Source: Paramarasmius palmivorus
Lineage: Eukaryota; Basidiomycota; Agaricomycetes; Agaricales; Marasmiaceae
Assembly: GCA_037176845.1 (NCBI GenBank)
Contig: JAYKXP010000002.1
Location: 1,260,934 to 1,324,933 of the forward strand
DNA length: 64,000 nt
Reading direction: 5' to 3'
Shown here: positions 1-11,294 of the stretch, in pieces
How positions within the stretch are numbered: the first letter of the stretch is position 1
Layout of the letters: the number at the start of each line of letters is the position of its first letter
The notes under the pieces: model-generated
The model's database searches: none
Told to the model about the DNA's origin: nothing
What the model saw: the letters and a program-made list of their open reading frames with translations, nothing else
Program-made: the position numbers and the translations under genes

Positions 1-1
1 T

Positions 2-1566
2 CATACCAACCTTCCTCATCCTTGTCCCAACTTCACTCCAGCACTTTCCCAGTCAACCACATCTGCTTATAGGCCCAGACCACCTTCAGTACGCTCTAAT
101 GGCGCTGCTCAGAAACCTTACAAATTCGTCGAGGGTTCTCGGAGGAATAAAAGGAAATCAGAGGGAAGTCAAGCCAATGACGAGCAACGGAACTCCGTGG
201 AGTCGACTGAATCACAGTCTAACGACCCCCCAGGCAAGAAGCAAAGGACAAAATCCCAGACGGCCAAAGGGAAGGGAAAGGCACCTGTACAACCTAGCAT
301 CCAATCTGGGTATTCTTACGGCCCAACAACACATATGCCATACGGTTCCTACTACCCATACATGACATATCCTCCTACGTACGGACATCCAGGTTATGCC
401 ATGCCCCCTGGGAGCTCGAACAGCACTTCTATATCAACCAGCTATTCGTATACTTATCCTGGCTATCCTGGTTACCCCAGCTACTATCCAGGCTATCCAT
501 ATACCACCGGTTACTACCCACCACCACCCACTGGTTTCTCCCCGTCTGCATACCTGACCCCAACTGCTCCTAACGGTGATGTCACTAGCGCTACGAAGGA
601 GAAGAAGGCAGAAACCCCACAGAATAGGAATACAGAAGCAGAAGGCTCCACGGATCTCTCTATCTCGACTGAGTCTCACAGTGAAGACCAACCCGAGCCA
701 GCGACCAATGACACCCCTCGAGAAATGATTTTGGATATCCCGACTGACAACGAACAGCACCCTTCACCTCAAACATCCTTTTCGGCAGCGCCGTCTCCTG
801 CTAGCACCAACACCTCATTGGGCATCATCCGGGTCGTTTCGAGAAATAAGAAAGGTCACTCAAACACTCTTGCTAAAAAGGGATCAAGAGACATCTTCAC
901 AAACTTCACACCTGAACTCGTGCGTGACAATGTAAGTAGATTCCTCATTTGTATTTGCATGTTGTATTAACACTCCATTAGCAAGGGAAACGTCCGAAAC
1001 GGAGCGCACCTCTCTTTGAAAATGCCGAAGAACGACTGAAGCAAATTCAAGCATCGTTGGCGCGTTCTAACTCTGACCCTGAGCAAATGTCACCCGCAGA
1101 ATCATCATCTTCCTCAAGTCCTGGTCTTCGGATGATGTTCTATCGCCCTCGAGTCGAGGAAAGCGTCGACATCCAAAAAGGAGGTCGAGGATACTCCACA
1201 GCAACCACGCGTCACTCACGACGCCTTTATAGCAGTGCAGCCCTCAATGCCTTCAGCTTCGCCCCCCTGTTCAATAATATCACAACCAACGGCGCCCGAG
1301 CAAAAGAAGTCCGAAAGTCGGATGTCCCAGACAGTGAGTTTTCTTTTGGTCATCCAATGTCTAAAATTGTTGACCATAATTATCAGCGTACTTGTCGGAA
1401 TAAAACGTGTCAACGCACAATACCAGGCAATGTCTCAGGGTGGTTATGCGACCGTTGTCGAGCAAAAATCAAGCATCGTCAGGCCAAGACTAAACAACGA
1501 TTCAAATTGGAGCCTCTGAAGAAAGTCACCGCCTGCAAGAAGGTAGTCGGTACAGCTATCGGATGA
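2..1566 (+). CDS. Tyr/Pro-rich protein with C-terminal Cys4 motif (5' partial)
   Basis: The frame is open from base 2, so the gene begins left of the window. Exon 2-931 is Ser/Lys-rich and then Tyr/Pro/Gly-rich, with tandem YPGYPGYPSYYPGYP-type repeats around 450-540 that suggest a disordered, low-complexity segment. A GTAAGT donor at 932 and an acceptor before 982 join it to a second exon rich in Ser and Lys. The last 60 residues contain C-x4-C, then after about 13 residues C-x2-C (CRNKTC and CDRC), followed by a Lys/Arg-rich tail; this resembles a small zinc-binding module. An intron of about 54 nt starting at the GTGAGT near 1331 fits best, but it then requires a frame change near the A run at 1175-1179, possibly a base-calling error. 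I do not recognise the family. A DNA- or RNA-associated role is only suggested by the composition. Confidence 0.6.
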
Positions 1567-1717
1567 GGATAGATTTCCCTTGAACTCCGAAGCCCAATCT
1601 GCAGCTGATTAAGTTAAGCATATCTTATGGTATCTTTAGGAGTCAGACCAAGCACTGAATAATTGAGTACGGATACAAAGTAACAATACAGAGGGTACAT
1701 GTCTACAGGCATTAGCA

Positions 1718-3893
1718 TTAACTACAATACCATAGTGGTCTAAGAATCTCGCGAAACAAAGTAAATGAATAATGACACGAAGAATGATACCATGGGGCAA
1801 ACAGCGCGGTACTCTGCTGAGAGGCAATCGATACCGACGAATTACTTGATATCTCATTTCGGACAGTGTCGTCAGATCCCATGGCGGCTGTTACCGCGAA
1901 TCTGACGTTTCTTCGCTTTTTCGTGCGCGTTGCAGAAAGCAGCATGGGCTGCGGTGCCTTTCGGCCCTCTCCTCGTGAAGATGCTGCTGAAACAGCCTGT
2001 TGACACTTTCGCAACTTCCGCACCAACGAACCTCGCGAGCGTAGTTCGGGTGGCATCGGCACCATTTTGTTCGGATTTGCAATTGCGTAGCTGGCTTTCT
2101 GTTGGCGTGCGCGAAGCCGCTGTATCAAAAATAGTTGAACATCTGGCTTTTGCCATCGGGGGTGCTTGGGGAATAGTTCGAGCAAGGTGGGATGGGGTAG
2201 TTGTTCAGCAGCACATTGACCCAAATTATGCATTTGAATCATGTCCGACGTAGGGGTTGTGGTTACTGGGCCTGTCTTGTACACGTGGCCTCGAATATTA
2301 GGTGGGTATGCAGGCGTTGATGGTGGTTTTATGAAGTTTGAGAGTGCGTAATTGGGAAGGGGGTCTTCGCTATTTAAGCGACGTCGCTTGGAGGGTGTTA
2401 TGCTTGGCTCCGTTTGTGTACCGAAGCTACGCTTGCCGGACGATGAGACCAAGATGGGCTCGCTCGGGGATGGAGACGTGGGCACGACGTCGCTGAACGA
2501 CGAGCCTTCATTGTTACGGATTCGTTTACAGAGACGTGTGTCTCCGTCATCGAGTAACTCATCAAAACAGCGTTTGCGGGTTGCAGGGACAGATGGAGGC
2601 GGCGCGAATGCTTCGTCGACAAGGTGCGAAACCTCTTGCTTGAATCCTGGGTCAAGTGACTCCAAAAACCCTCGTACTCCGGCCACGACATCGGACGTGC
2701 TTTGCCCGGGCATAAGGAAGCGGCGGGGTTGGTGCTTGGAGTTGACCCAAGAGTGATATTCCTTCAGATCGAACGGTGCATCCCATTCGCAATCCCCAGA
2801 GAGCTCAGGTATAGAAGACCGATACGACGGATATTCGCGCAGCTGATGCTGAGCCCATACCAATTCCGGTTCGGATATCCTCTTCTTCTCCATCTCCCGA
2901 GCACCAGGATAATCTAGAATGACTTTGACCTTTCTCATTTCCCTCCGAAGTTCTCCTGGGCTGGTAGGTCTGATATGTCCCTCTGTTTGGGGATCTAGGA
3001 CTCTACCGCGGTGAAAATTGATGAGAGTGACCTTGCCATCTCCGTTGATGAGCATGTGGCGAAGCTCAACATCGCCGTGGAGCACGCCATGAGAATGAAG
3101 TTTTTCGTAGGCATCTATACACCTCTGCTTCAGAATGAGTGGCATGTCTGCGCTGGCTTCCATCCAGAAGGAGTGATGCGGTGGCTCCATGGCAACGTTT
3201 AGGGTACAAGGACCAGCAAGGACCGTTATGATCGACGGTACAACGTCGCCTCGGAGAGCGTCCATATACTTTTTGTATAGGGCAAGCTGCGATTTCTCTT
3301 CAATTAACAAGGTACTATGTTGGAATGTGTGATACCCACCTCAACGAAAAATGATTCGTCTAGTCTGTGGATTGTGTGCCAACTAGAGAAACAATCAGCT
3401 TTTAGGACAGGAACAGGACATATAGACCTACGTTTTGCAGAAGTATCGGAATCGGGTGTTGGCTATCCTTGCTGTCTTTACATGGCAGCTACACATTGCG
3501 TCACCTGTTAAAGATATTAAAAAAACCATCGAAATGCTGGAGAATCAGAAACTCGCCTGGCAGGAAAACTTCATCTTCGTCCACTATCTCTTGATCTTCA
3601 ATCCATTTCCATCTCTCGGTCAGCGCCCACAAAGGTTCTGCCATGACTTTGTCATTGTGTGTTTGTGAGGAACTGTCCAGATTACTAGTCGTAGAGACTT
3701 CAACGACATTCCTATGGTCGACGCCACGTTCGAAAATCGTCTCCAAATCCAGCGTTTTTCCATGAGTTCGCTCGTATGTTTCTTCATCGTCTCCTTTGGG
3801 ATTCAGGCACTGCAAGATGGAAGGTGTTGGTATCGGAATTTCTATGGGTGCGAGTAGACTCTGGTAGAACCGACTGCTCCTGTCTAGGGACAT
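1718..3893 (-). CDS. Protein kinase-like protein, probably inactive
   Basis: The start ATG is at 3893, and four exons can be assembled with short GT-AG introns near 3505-3470, 3440-3390 and 3340-3300. The middle of the protein reads like the C-lobe entry of a kinase-like fold: an N-lobe-like stretch, then GVLHGDVELRHML at about 3090-3030, matching the HGDxxxxN catalytic loop of aminoglycoside-phosphotransferase/RIO-type kinases, then VTLINFHRGR where an IDF/DFG-type metal-binding Asp is expected. The Asp is replaced by Asn, and the loop Asn by His or Met. A long disordered C-terminal half follows, with basic clusters (KRRRLNSE, TKKRRNVRF) that could act as nuclear signals. It is divergent from the ligase gene, with 247 nt between the starts. 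The exact C-terminus is uncertain because an unrecognised last intron is possible. I infer a basidiomycete-type kinase-like protein without assigning a substrate. Confidence 0.65.
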
Positions 3894-4140
3894 TATTGGG
3901 CAAGAGTCGAAAAGAAGCGAAAGGTGACATTCTGCGTGAAAAATTCGTCTTTATATTTCGAACTTTGGCAACCACAAGTACAAGGCAATATAAGGAACTG
4001 CACAAAACGAGAACAAGGAGCCGCGTGAGGCCGCGTGACATCACCACCGTCACAATTACTCGGCGTGACTCTTCGCGATAAACAAAAGAGACGCCCGCAA
4101 GCGCCCTAACAGGCTTGCCTTCCTCCCACCACGTTCTCTA

Positions 4141-7100
4141 ATGTCGGACTCTCAATCCGACATTCCAGACGGCATTCCTTTTTCCTTGTACGAGCCATGT
4201 CTAATGTGTCTTGCGTAATGCTAAACTACATTTGTTTCCAGTTTTACATCGCTCATTAGAGAAATCGCGAAGGATGTCTCCAACAAACCAAGTCACGACC
4301 ATCCAGCATCGGATACATTCAAGAGATGGCTGAAAAGGCTCAACTCGAAGTACTCGCCTCTACCATCAGGCTCTATATCGACGATACTTCGCCTTCTTTT
4401 TCCTGACGAAGATGCCAGCGCAAGTATGATATGCAAGATGTATTACTACCTCGGGAGCTCGCCAAATGCCTAGGCATACCGGAGGAGCGTTTGGAGGATA
4501 AGCGAATAGTGGAAAATACAGTATGTTTGGGAGAGCAGCTGTGTCAGACGCTGTTGATGTCGTGTTCCGTGCGTTGCCAACGTCCTTACTTCAATTTAGA
4601 AGGCTTACACGACTTCAACAGGACACAGAAGGCTATATTTGTCCTCTAAATATACACGATATCGACGCCCTTCTCGATGAACTTGCCTCCAAGTCTAGGT
4701 ACTCGGACGGCTCAGTCCGTAACAGAATCCCTCCCAGAAAACGTCGGAAACGCGAGGATGTATTGAAGGATCTTTTCCGGCCACTTTGTCCGTTTGACGC
4801 CGCTTGTCTAGCACAGATTATATTGAAAGATCTCCGCCCCCTCATGTATCCTCTGTCCGAGAAACAGTTGCACTACTCAGCTGCGCTCAAGATCAAGTCA
4901 AACTCTATCAAAGAGCTCACGATATACGATGTCATGAAGATTTGGGACCCTACATTTTCCATGCTTAAAATACATCATGTCTGCTACTCTTTAGGTGACG
5001 CCGCCGACGTATTTCAGCGCGGAGAGAAGAGGTTCAGACCTTCATTTGGTATACAACTAGCGGTAAAACCATATTTCTATCCGTTGTGCCACAGTTGCTG
5101 ATTCTTGGCTAGGTACCCAAATCTCGGAAAGGCAGGAGTATTCACGACGCCTTGTCTCCATTCCAGGCATCTGAGATAATCTGGGCGGAGACCAAGTACG
5201 ACGGGGAGAGAGCGCAGATACATATTCAAGTCACCAATGGGACCCCAACGATTAAGATTTTCAGTAAATCGAAGAGGGACTCTACTAATGACCGGATAGC
5301 AGTGCATCCAGTGATTCTGGAATGCCTTGGACTTGCGGATCAGTCTAGAACTTCCCAAGTACGACGAGATGTGATCCTTGACGCAGAAATGGTGCCATTC
5401 TCAGGTGAAAAGATCGAAGGTACAGGCCCTATCGTCCGAATTGTCAATTCGCTCATATTTCATAGAGTTTTGGCGTATACGCGGCCTCATCCAAGACACA
5501 GCTATTGGCGCCTGCGCACGCAGAAAGCCTGCCCCTGATTTCCAGGAGGATACACAGGAAACAGAGTTTGTGTTTGCCCTCGTTTCTATTGGAGTTGGAA
5601 TTCATAGCAATCCTTACACAGCTACTCGCCACACCTCGATCGATCCGACGACCTTTGTCTTGGACTGGTGTTCTTCGACATCATGCACTTGAACGGTGAA
5701 TCCCTGTTGTCTACACCGTATAAAAAGCGCCGAGCAGTCCTCGAGTCACTCATCCGCCAAATTCCGGGGAAAGCTATCTTAGCCCAGCGCTGGCCCATTC
5801 ATATGTCTAGTACTCAACGTCGTGTCACGGGCCTCTTGAGTTGGAAATTACCTCCACGAAAGGCCAACGACGGAAGTGAACCGTCTACTGCCCAAGGAGG
5901 ACGTCCTTTCACACCGGAACAGAGTCTTGCCAAAATCTTTGCGCAACGATTGGCGTCATACGAGGAGGGACTGGTGTTGAAGGCATCCGAGTCTCTTTAT
6001 AATGATTGGAAGATTCCTTGGGTTAAACTTAAGGCGGACTACATACCTGGTTTAGGAGATGGCTTGGACTTGGTGATATTAGGCGCGTGCTGGCATAAGG
6101 AGAGGGCTATGGAGCTAAGGGTTCCTCGGAGTGTTCTGACAACATTTCATATTGGTGTGCTGGTGAACCAGGACGAAATAGCAGCTCGGGTATATTGTCT
6201 CCTGCATTCAAAGCTGACAATTGCTTACATGTCTTTAGAAAGATGCGAGGCACAAATTTCGCGTATACTTCACTGTGTCATATGGGCTGTCTCGAAGTGA
6301 ACTAGAAGATATCAACTGTCGCTTCAAGGGCAGCGATCACGTTGTACTTGCTGATGTCGAAGTACGTACGCTTGGCAGCTCGCATGTCGACTATTAATCA
6401 ACCTCCAAACAGGGACATCGCAACTTGCCTTACGACTTTGAATTGAGGAAAGATATACCCGCCCCCGAAATACTTCTGATGAAACCATGGTTAGCAGAAG
6501 TATACGGTGATAGGTTTACCAAGACGAATCACTACCCTGTGGGTTTATCTGGCGCAGGACAATTCAATGTGTCTAACTGTCCGCTTTTCTAGCATTATGA
6601 GATCCGTTGGCCAAGGATCTCAAAATTACATCGACCGATGAACGCGACTGGAAGAATGGTGTGTGTTTAAAGGTGATTGAGGAGACGGGCGCTAGTGCCA
6701 TGGGTTCAAGTGAGGACTCCGCTGCTCATTTGTGGCGTAAGGAGACAACAAAGACGGTTCAAGGATCTCTGGACGACCGTATACGATTTTGGGAAAATAA
6801 ACTCGGCGTCGAGCAGCAAGGCAATTCGAAAAAGAAAAGGGCCTTGTACAGCGAATGAGTCGCCTCTGGCACGAAAGCGTCAGCGAGTCATCGAAGTCGA
6901 CGAGAACGGGTCTAGCTATGATTCCTCCAGCACCGGCTCTCAAGCTTCACATGAGTGCTTCGAAGAGGCGCCAAGATCTCAATCAACCAAGCCTTCGTCT
7001 CAGCCGCTACAAGATGCAGCGGTCAATATACCCGGATTCCTGACAAGTGAAGGGCCTCACGCAACGTCCATGCCACGTCATGAAACACATGTAGACTCGT

Positions 7101-7678
7101 CTTCATCGAGGCTTCCTAATATATTTGCAGGACAGAACAACGGACATCTAAACATCGATGTGAAGTCAAGATACCCCAGCCCTCCCAGCTCCCCTACAAA
7201 GCCGGCTTCCTCGAAACAGGTGGATGACCTAGATCATCACCACATCTCTGGAAAGCAGTCTAACAAATGTCAAACAATTCCTTTTGGAAAGGAGGCACCA
7301 ACGACGTCTGCACACATCAATATCCCAGCCATCGTTGACTTTTTTCGGGATGCTGTGATATGGTACGAAGGCGGCGAGTCCTTTCCCATGCTCGACAGTG
7401 TCCGCGACTATCTGGAGGGCAATCGAGTGCACGGAACGGAGGCAGTTCTCACCGGATGTGGATGGCACCCGACTTGTCGTGGGTCGCCATGGGTGAAACG
7501 AGGCGTTATATTTCTGGACGCGAAATCATCGGAGCAGTTTAAGCCTCTCCTTGCTGAACGGGAGAAAACGAGCACAACGGGACTTCGGAAACCGCTTTGG
7601 ATATTTAATCGGGAGACATTTGAATGGGTTGTCTCCCTGGACGATCTTAAGGTTCAAGCTTTAGCTATCATTTCGTAG
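4141..7678 (+). CDS. ATP-dependent DNA ligase with C-terminal BRCT-like domain
   Basis: The product should seal DNA nicks through an enzyme-AMP intermediate in the nucleus. The first exon starts at ATG 4141; a 36-nt intron with GTGTCT donor and a TGCTAAAC branch-like site keeps the frame. An N-terminal ligase domain (4250-5060) contains DVLKDLFRPLCPFDAACLAQ. The adenylation motif I ETKYDGERAQIHI lies at about 5188-5226, with the AMP-accepting Lys at 5194-5196. LDAEMVPFS (motif III region), EEGLVLKASES (motif IV, about 5960), WVKLKADYIPG (motif V) and DLVILGACWHKERA follow, and EIRWPRISKLHRP (motif VI region) is near 6600. The last 110 residues (VIWYEGGESF to FEWVVSL) look like a single BRCT fold. 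Canonical LIG4 has tandem BRCTs and a different motif V context, so I treat this as a related fungal ligase. Frame breaks occur at 4411-4420 and 6633-6640, and the joins at 4510-4560 are unresolved. Confidence 0.85.
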
Positions 7679-8314
7679 AACACAATTTATATATATCTTT
7701 ATAGCGTATCTATTGATAGCCTCAATTTGTATAGCAATTGCAGTCGAAGGGATTAAGTTTGCGGACGAATCTTCCATGCCTTGTATGGTGATCCTATATT
7801 TACAACGCTTGTCGTCGCCAACGAGTAGAAATGGAATATTAACTACTTAGAGGGTATATCCATGGGCAAGCCAATAACTCTCCCGAAATCCGGTAAACTT
7901 GCAAGCATCTTCTGAAGGAATCGAAGGAGGATTACTGTAGAGGCTAAGAATAATAAACAAAGATAGACCCTGAAAACACAACATCCAGAAAATGACAACA
8001 GTAAAGACAGGAGAACGGGAACGGCTATGGATAGTGGCGGTGTGTGTGACTCCAAGAGTCGAAGGCTAAAAGGTCGATTGAATGAGCACGTGAGGGTGAA
8101 AAGCATAAACGGTTACGTTACGGAACACATATCAACAGGAAGATGAGTAAGAAGCAGCGAATGACACAAGCGTAGATTATGGGTGCCGAATAGGGATGAA
8201 AGATGCGTGATAATAATATAGATGCAAAGGACACAACACCTCGTTCAGAGAGAGGGTCAGATATGAAGGGGCGTAGACCATGCGCTAAGATGCTAAAGAG
8301 CGCGCCGCATAATT
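7679..8314. other. Convergent intergenic region, no gene seen
   Basis: This is the 3' flank of the ligase gene and of the kinase gene that runs towards it. Short reading frames on both strands show no recognisable motif, and no tRNA or repeat was seen. The AT-rich start (tttatatatatcttt) fits a 3' untranslated and polyadenylation area. Confidence 0.6.
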
Positions 8315-10100
8315 TTACCGGAAATCTTTCTCAGTCATTTCTGGCTTTACGGGATCGATCTCTCCAGGGGGTAGGTCCATCGAAGCACTGTTGATGGTTA
8401 TTCCACCGTCGGTGCGAAGTTCTTGACCGGGCGTTGTTGGTCGTGATGATGCAAGTCCTGAAGATGTTCCTGTTGCTGTAGAGACGAGCTGTTGATTATG
8501 CGGGTAATATGACCGTCTTTGCATCTTCTTGAAGTCGTAAGTCGTAAATCTGATTAGTTAACGATAAGCCTGGATGTCTGGGTGCCATATGTCAGGACAC
8601 GTACTGTTCTTCCATCTGCCTCATCTCCGCGGTGAGGTTGTCTTGGTTTGCTTTCCTCTGCTTTGCCTTTAATGGGTTATCTTCCAGAAGCAATTCTTCC
8701 AGCTCGTGTGAAGCGTCAAAGTTAGCCTTCTTGCTCTGTGGCACAGAAAATTGAGCTCTAGTACAGCGGTCTGAAGTCTTCAACCTACGTCTGGCACGAA
8801 GGGCGGAGTCTGTTCCTTAGTATCCAATGTGTCCCAGTCGATGGATTTGAACCAAGGGTGTCTCTTGATTTCCTGGAAACCTTCTCCATTGGGTGCGCAG
8901 CCTAACCGTTTACTGGTGTCTCTTTCCAAGAACTGTATCACTAATTAGAATTTCAACATCAAAAGCCAAGAGTTAAAAGCTTACCCCTTTCAAGACCAAC
9001 ATTCCATTCCTACTGCACTTCTTGTCTGCCTCTTCAGGCCACTTGAGCGGATCCTTTCGTGATACTATGTGTAAGGTCACTGTTCGTCCGCCCCCTGAAC
9101 GGTCTCCGGCCAAAGATCAACTCATATGCACAAACACCAAGTGACCACCAGTCAATATGGCAGGTATAACCCCGTTTGGTTAAAATTCTACGGACGTTTT
9201 CAATTAGGCCGTGTATCAAGCCCAACGTGGTTAAAAACTCACTCTGGTGCCATATAGGCCATAGAACCAGCCACGCCCGTCAAACGACGTTCCCCGAAGT
9301 GAACGGCAATGTTAAAGTCGGTCAAGTGTGCGTTCCCTCGTTCGTCGAGAAGGATGTTGTCGGGCTTTAGGTCACTATAACAAGGGAAGGAGGGATGAAT
9401 CGTCACTATGGAGAACAACAACAGTTGTACGCACCGATGCATTATACCGTTCTCGTGTAAGAATTCGAGCGCTGAAGATAGTTGGGCAATGTAGAACCTT
9501 ACGACCTCTTCAGACAGACATCCTAGGCGTTCTAGGTGGACTGAGATGTGATATGAGTTGGCGTATCGAGGATATGATCTGGGGTGCTGGGACTTACATC
9601 GGAGATCACCTCCTAACATAAGGTCCAGAACGAAAAAGCAGTTTTCATCGTCTTGGAAAGCGTATCTCAGGTTGACAATGTACGGGTGGTCCACCTGCAA
9701 GTTTGAAATTGGTTCAAAGGATTGTCTGTGGAGACAGGGAAAGTGGTGTACTTCTTCTAGCAGGCGCCGCTCTTGGATCACGTTCGGAACGGCTTTCATC
9801 TTTACACATTTGGCCTTGTTGATATATTTGAGAGCATAGAGGTCCCTTGTTTGCTTGTGTTGAACGACGCGGACCTAGAGGTCGAGCATCGAGGTGAACA
9901 AAGCGCTGACTGTGATCATATAGGCCACTCACTTTTCCGAAGGCACCCTTCCCAACACATCTTAGTAAAACGAAGTGGAACAAAGTGACCTCTCCATCAA
10001 AATCAATTGGCTGAGTTTTGACCGCAGTCAGAACGAAAACAATATTAGAAAAAAGGTACTGGGTAAGACTGACCGTGGGTCTGCAGCACACTGCTCCCAT
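8315..10100 (-). CDS. Ser/Thr protein kinase of the STK32 (YANK) family
   Basis: This AGC-group kinase begins with MGAVCCRP, a typical N-myristoylation/palmitoylation signal that would place it at membranes. The ATP loop is GKGAFGKV, the VAIK lysine lies in YALKYINKAK, and QERRLLEEV forms helix C. LDLMLGGDLR and HRDLKPDNILL (with introns) follow. The metal motif is DFN rather than DFG (HLTDFNIAVHF), which is characteristic of the YANK family. GSMAYMAPE and HIDWWSLGVCAYEL mark the C-lobe. The tail KKANFDASHELEELLLEDNP and MRQMEEQY matches the family C-terminal extension and stops at 8315. About eight exons can be traced. One extra base near 9051-9056 breaks the frame between HSITK and the expected proline/tryptophan segment. 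The gene is divergent from GUK1. Its substrates are unknown. Confidence 0.92.
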
Positions 10101-10376
10101 TATGTAGCCTGACTAGAACGATGAGCAGGAAAGCTAATATATAATATGAACAGCCAGCGTGAGGTCTCCTTCGAGTTAATGTCGACCAGGACGAGGGGGA
10201 CGAGGGGGGTTAAGAAGGGCCGGTCAGACTGAGATGGAGCGGGAAGATGGAGGGAAAGAGGCTAGCAATGGCGGCAGCGGCACTGGGCTAGCAACGGCCC
10301 CTTGTGACATTTGTGACCCTTCCGTCCCTGACCCCAATTTAGCGCCCAACTCTCCCATTTTTTCACTTTTTCACTC
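10101..10376. promoter_or_regulatory. Bidirectional promoter, STK32 kinase / GUK1
   Basis: This 276-nt region separates two divergent start codons. It holds a pyrimidine-rich stretch and a run of Ts just upstream of the GUK1 ATG, typical of fungal core promoters. No TATA box was identified with confidence. Confidence 0.5.
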
Positions 10377-11110
10377 ATGCCACCTTTGCCCGACTTTCTT
10401 CGTCCTCTCGTTCTCTCAGGTCCTTCGGGTGTAGGCAAAAGCACCCTTCTTCAGCGTCTCTTTGCAGAGTTTCCAGATAAATTTGGATTCAGTGTGTCTC
10501 GTACGTCTCCTCTTTCCAAGCCCCTGTCTGCTTTTTTTAAAAAGAAAAATCTTGTTGGTACTAGATACCACTCGTGCACCACGACCCGGAGAAATCGATG
10601 GCAAACAGTACCATTTTGTCACTCGCGACAAGTTTTTGGACCTCATAAAGGAGGGCGCATTCATCGAGCACGCCGAATTCTCCGGCAACTTTTATGGCAC
10701 CAGCTTCCAGACTGTCCGTGAGGTAGAGCAGCAAGGAAGGCGCTGCATTTTAGATATCGAAGCGCAGGTATGTATTAATGTGTTCAACTTGTATGCTCCC
10801 TCTACAAGACGTGTAATCTTAGGGCGTTCGCCAAATAAAAGCCACCAATTTGAACCCGGTTTACTGCTTCATCTCTCCACCTTCCATGAGTGCACTGCGG
10901 GAGCGACTACAAGGCCGTGGTACTGAAACGGAGGCTTCAGTTCAGAAAAGACTTGCCACGGCGGTGAAGGAATTAGAATATGCAAAGCAACCAAACGTTC
11001 ATGACGTCGTGATCGTCAACGACAACGTAGACCGCGCATATGCGATGCTGAAGAGCCTTGCATTAGGCGAAAAGATCACTGGCGATGCTCTTCCGCCACT
11101 AGATGATTGA
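10377..11110 (+). CDS. GUK1: Guanylate kinase
   Basis: The enzyme phosphorylates GMP (and dGMP) with ATP to give GDP in cytosolic guanine nucleotide supply. Three exons (10377-10500, 10565-10767, 10823-11110) total 615 nt and encode 204 residues, close to the usual size of eukaryotic guanylate kinases. The P-loop [10 protein letters not shown] is at residues 15-24. The GMP-binding segment [13 protein letters not shown] starts exon 2, then [24 protein letters not shown] and [15 protein letters not shown]. The lid region [17 protein letters not shown] and the closing [14 protein letters not shown] are intact. All splice junctions are GT-AG and keep the frame, and no break is seen. The start is the first ATG after a T/C-rich leader. 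Confidence 0.97.
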
Positions 11111-11294
11111 TATCCATGTTGCCTGGGAACTGTCGGGATGTAGAAGACTCTGGAAAATTTGTAACTTGCCGTCAAAAAAAGTTGTTTACTAAGACACCGA
11201 TGAAAGCGATACGTACACAAAGTTTCATTACGCGTAGTACTTCAAGTTCGGCCGGGAGTTAACCGAGAGCTGCAACGTCTTTCTCTTCTCCTCC

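Noticed and set aside
434..760. Minus-strand frame of 108 codons opposite the first gene
   Set aside because: It is the complement of the Tyr/Pro-rich repeat region and has no independent motif.
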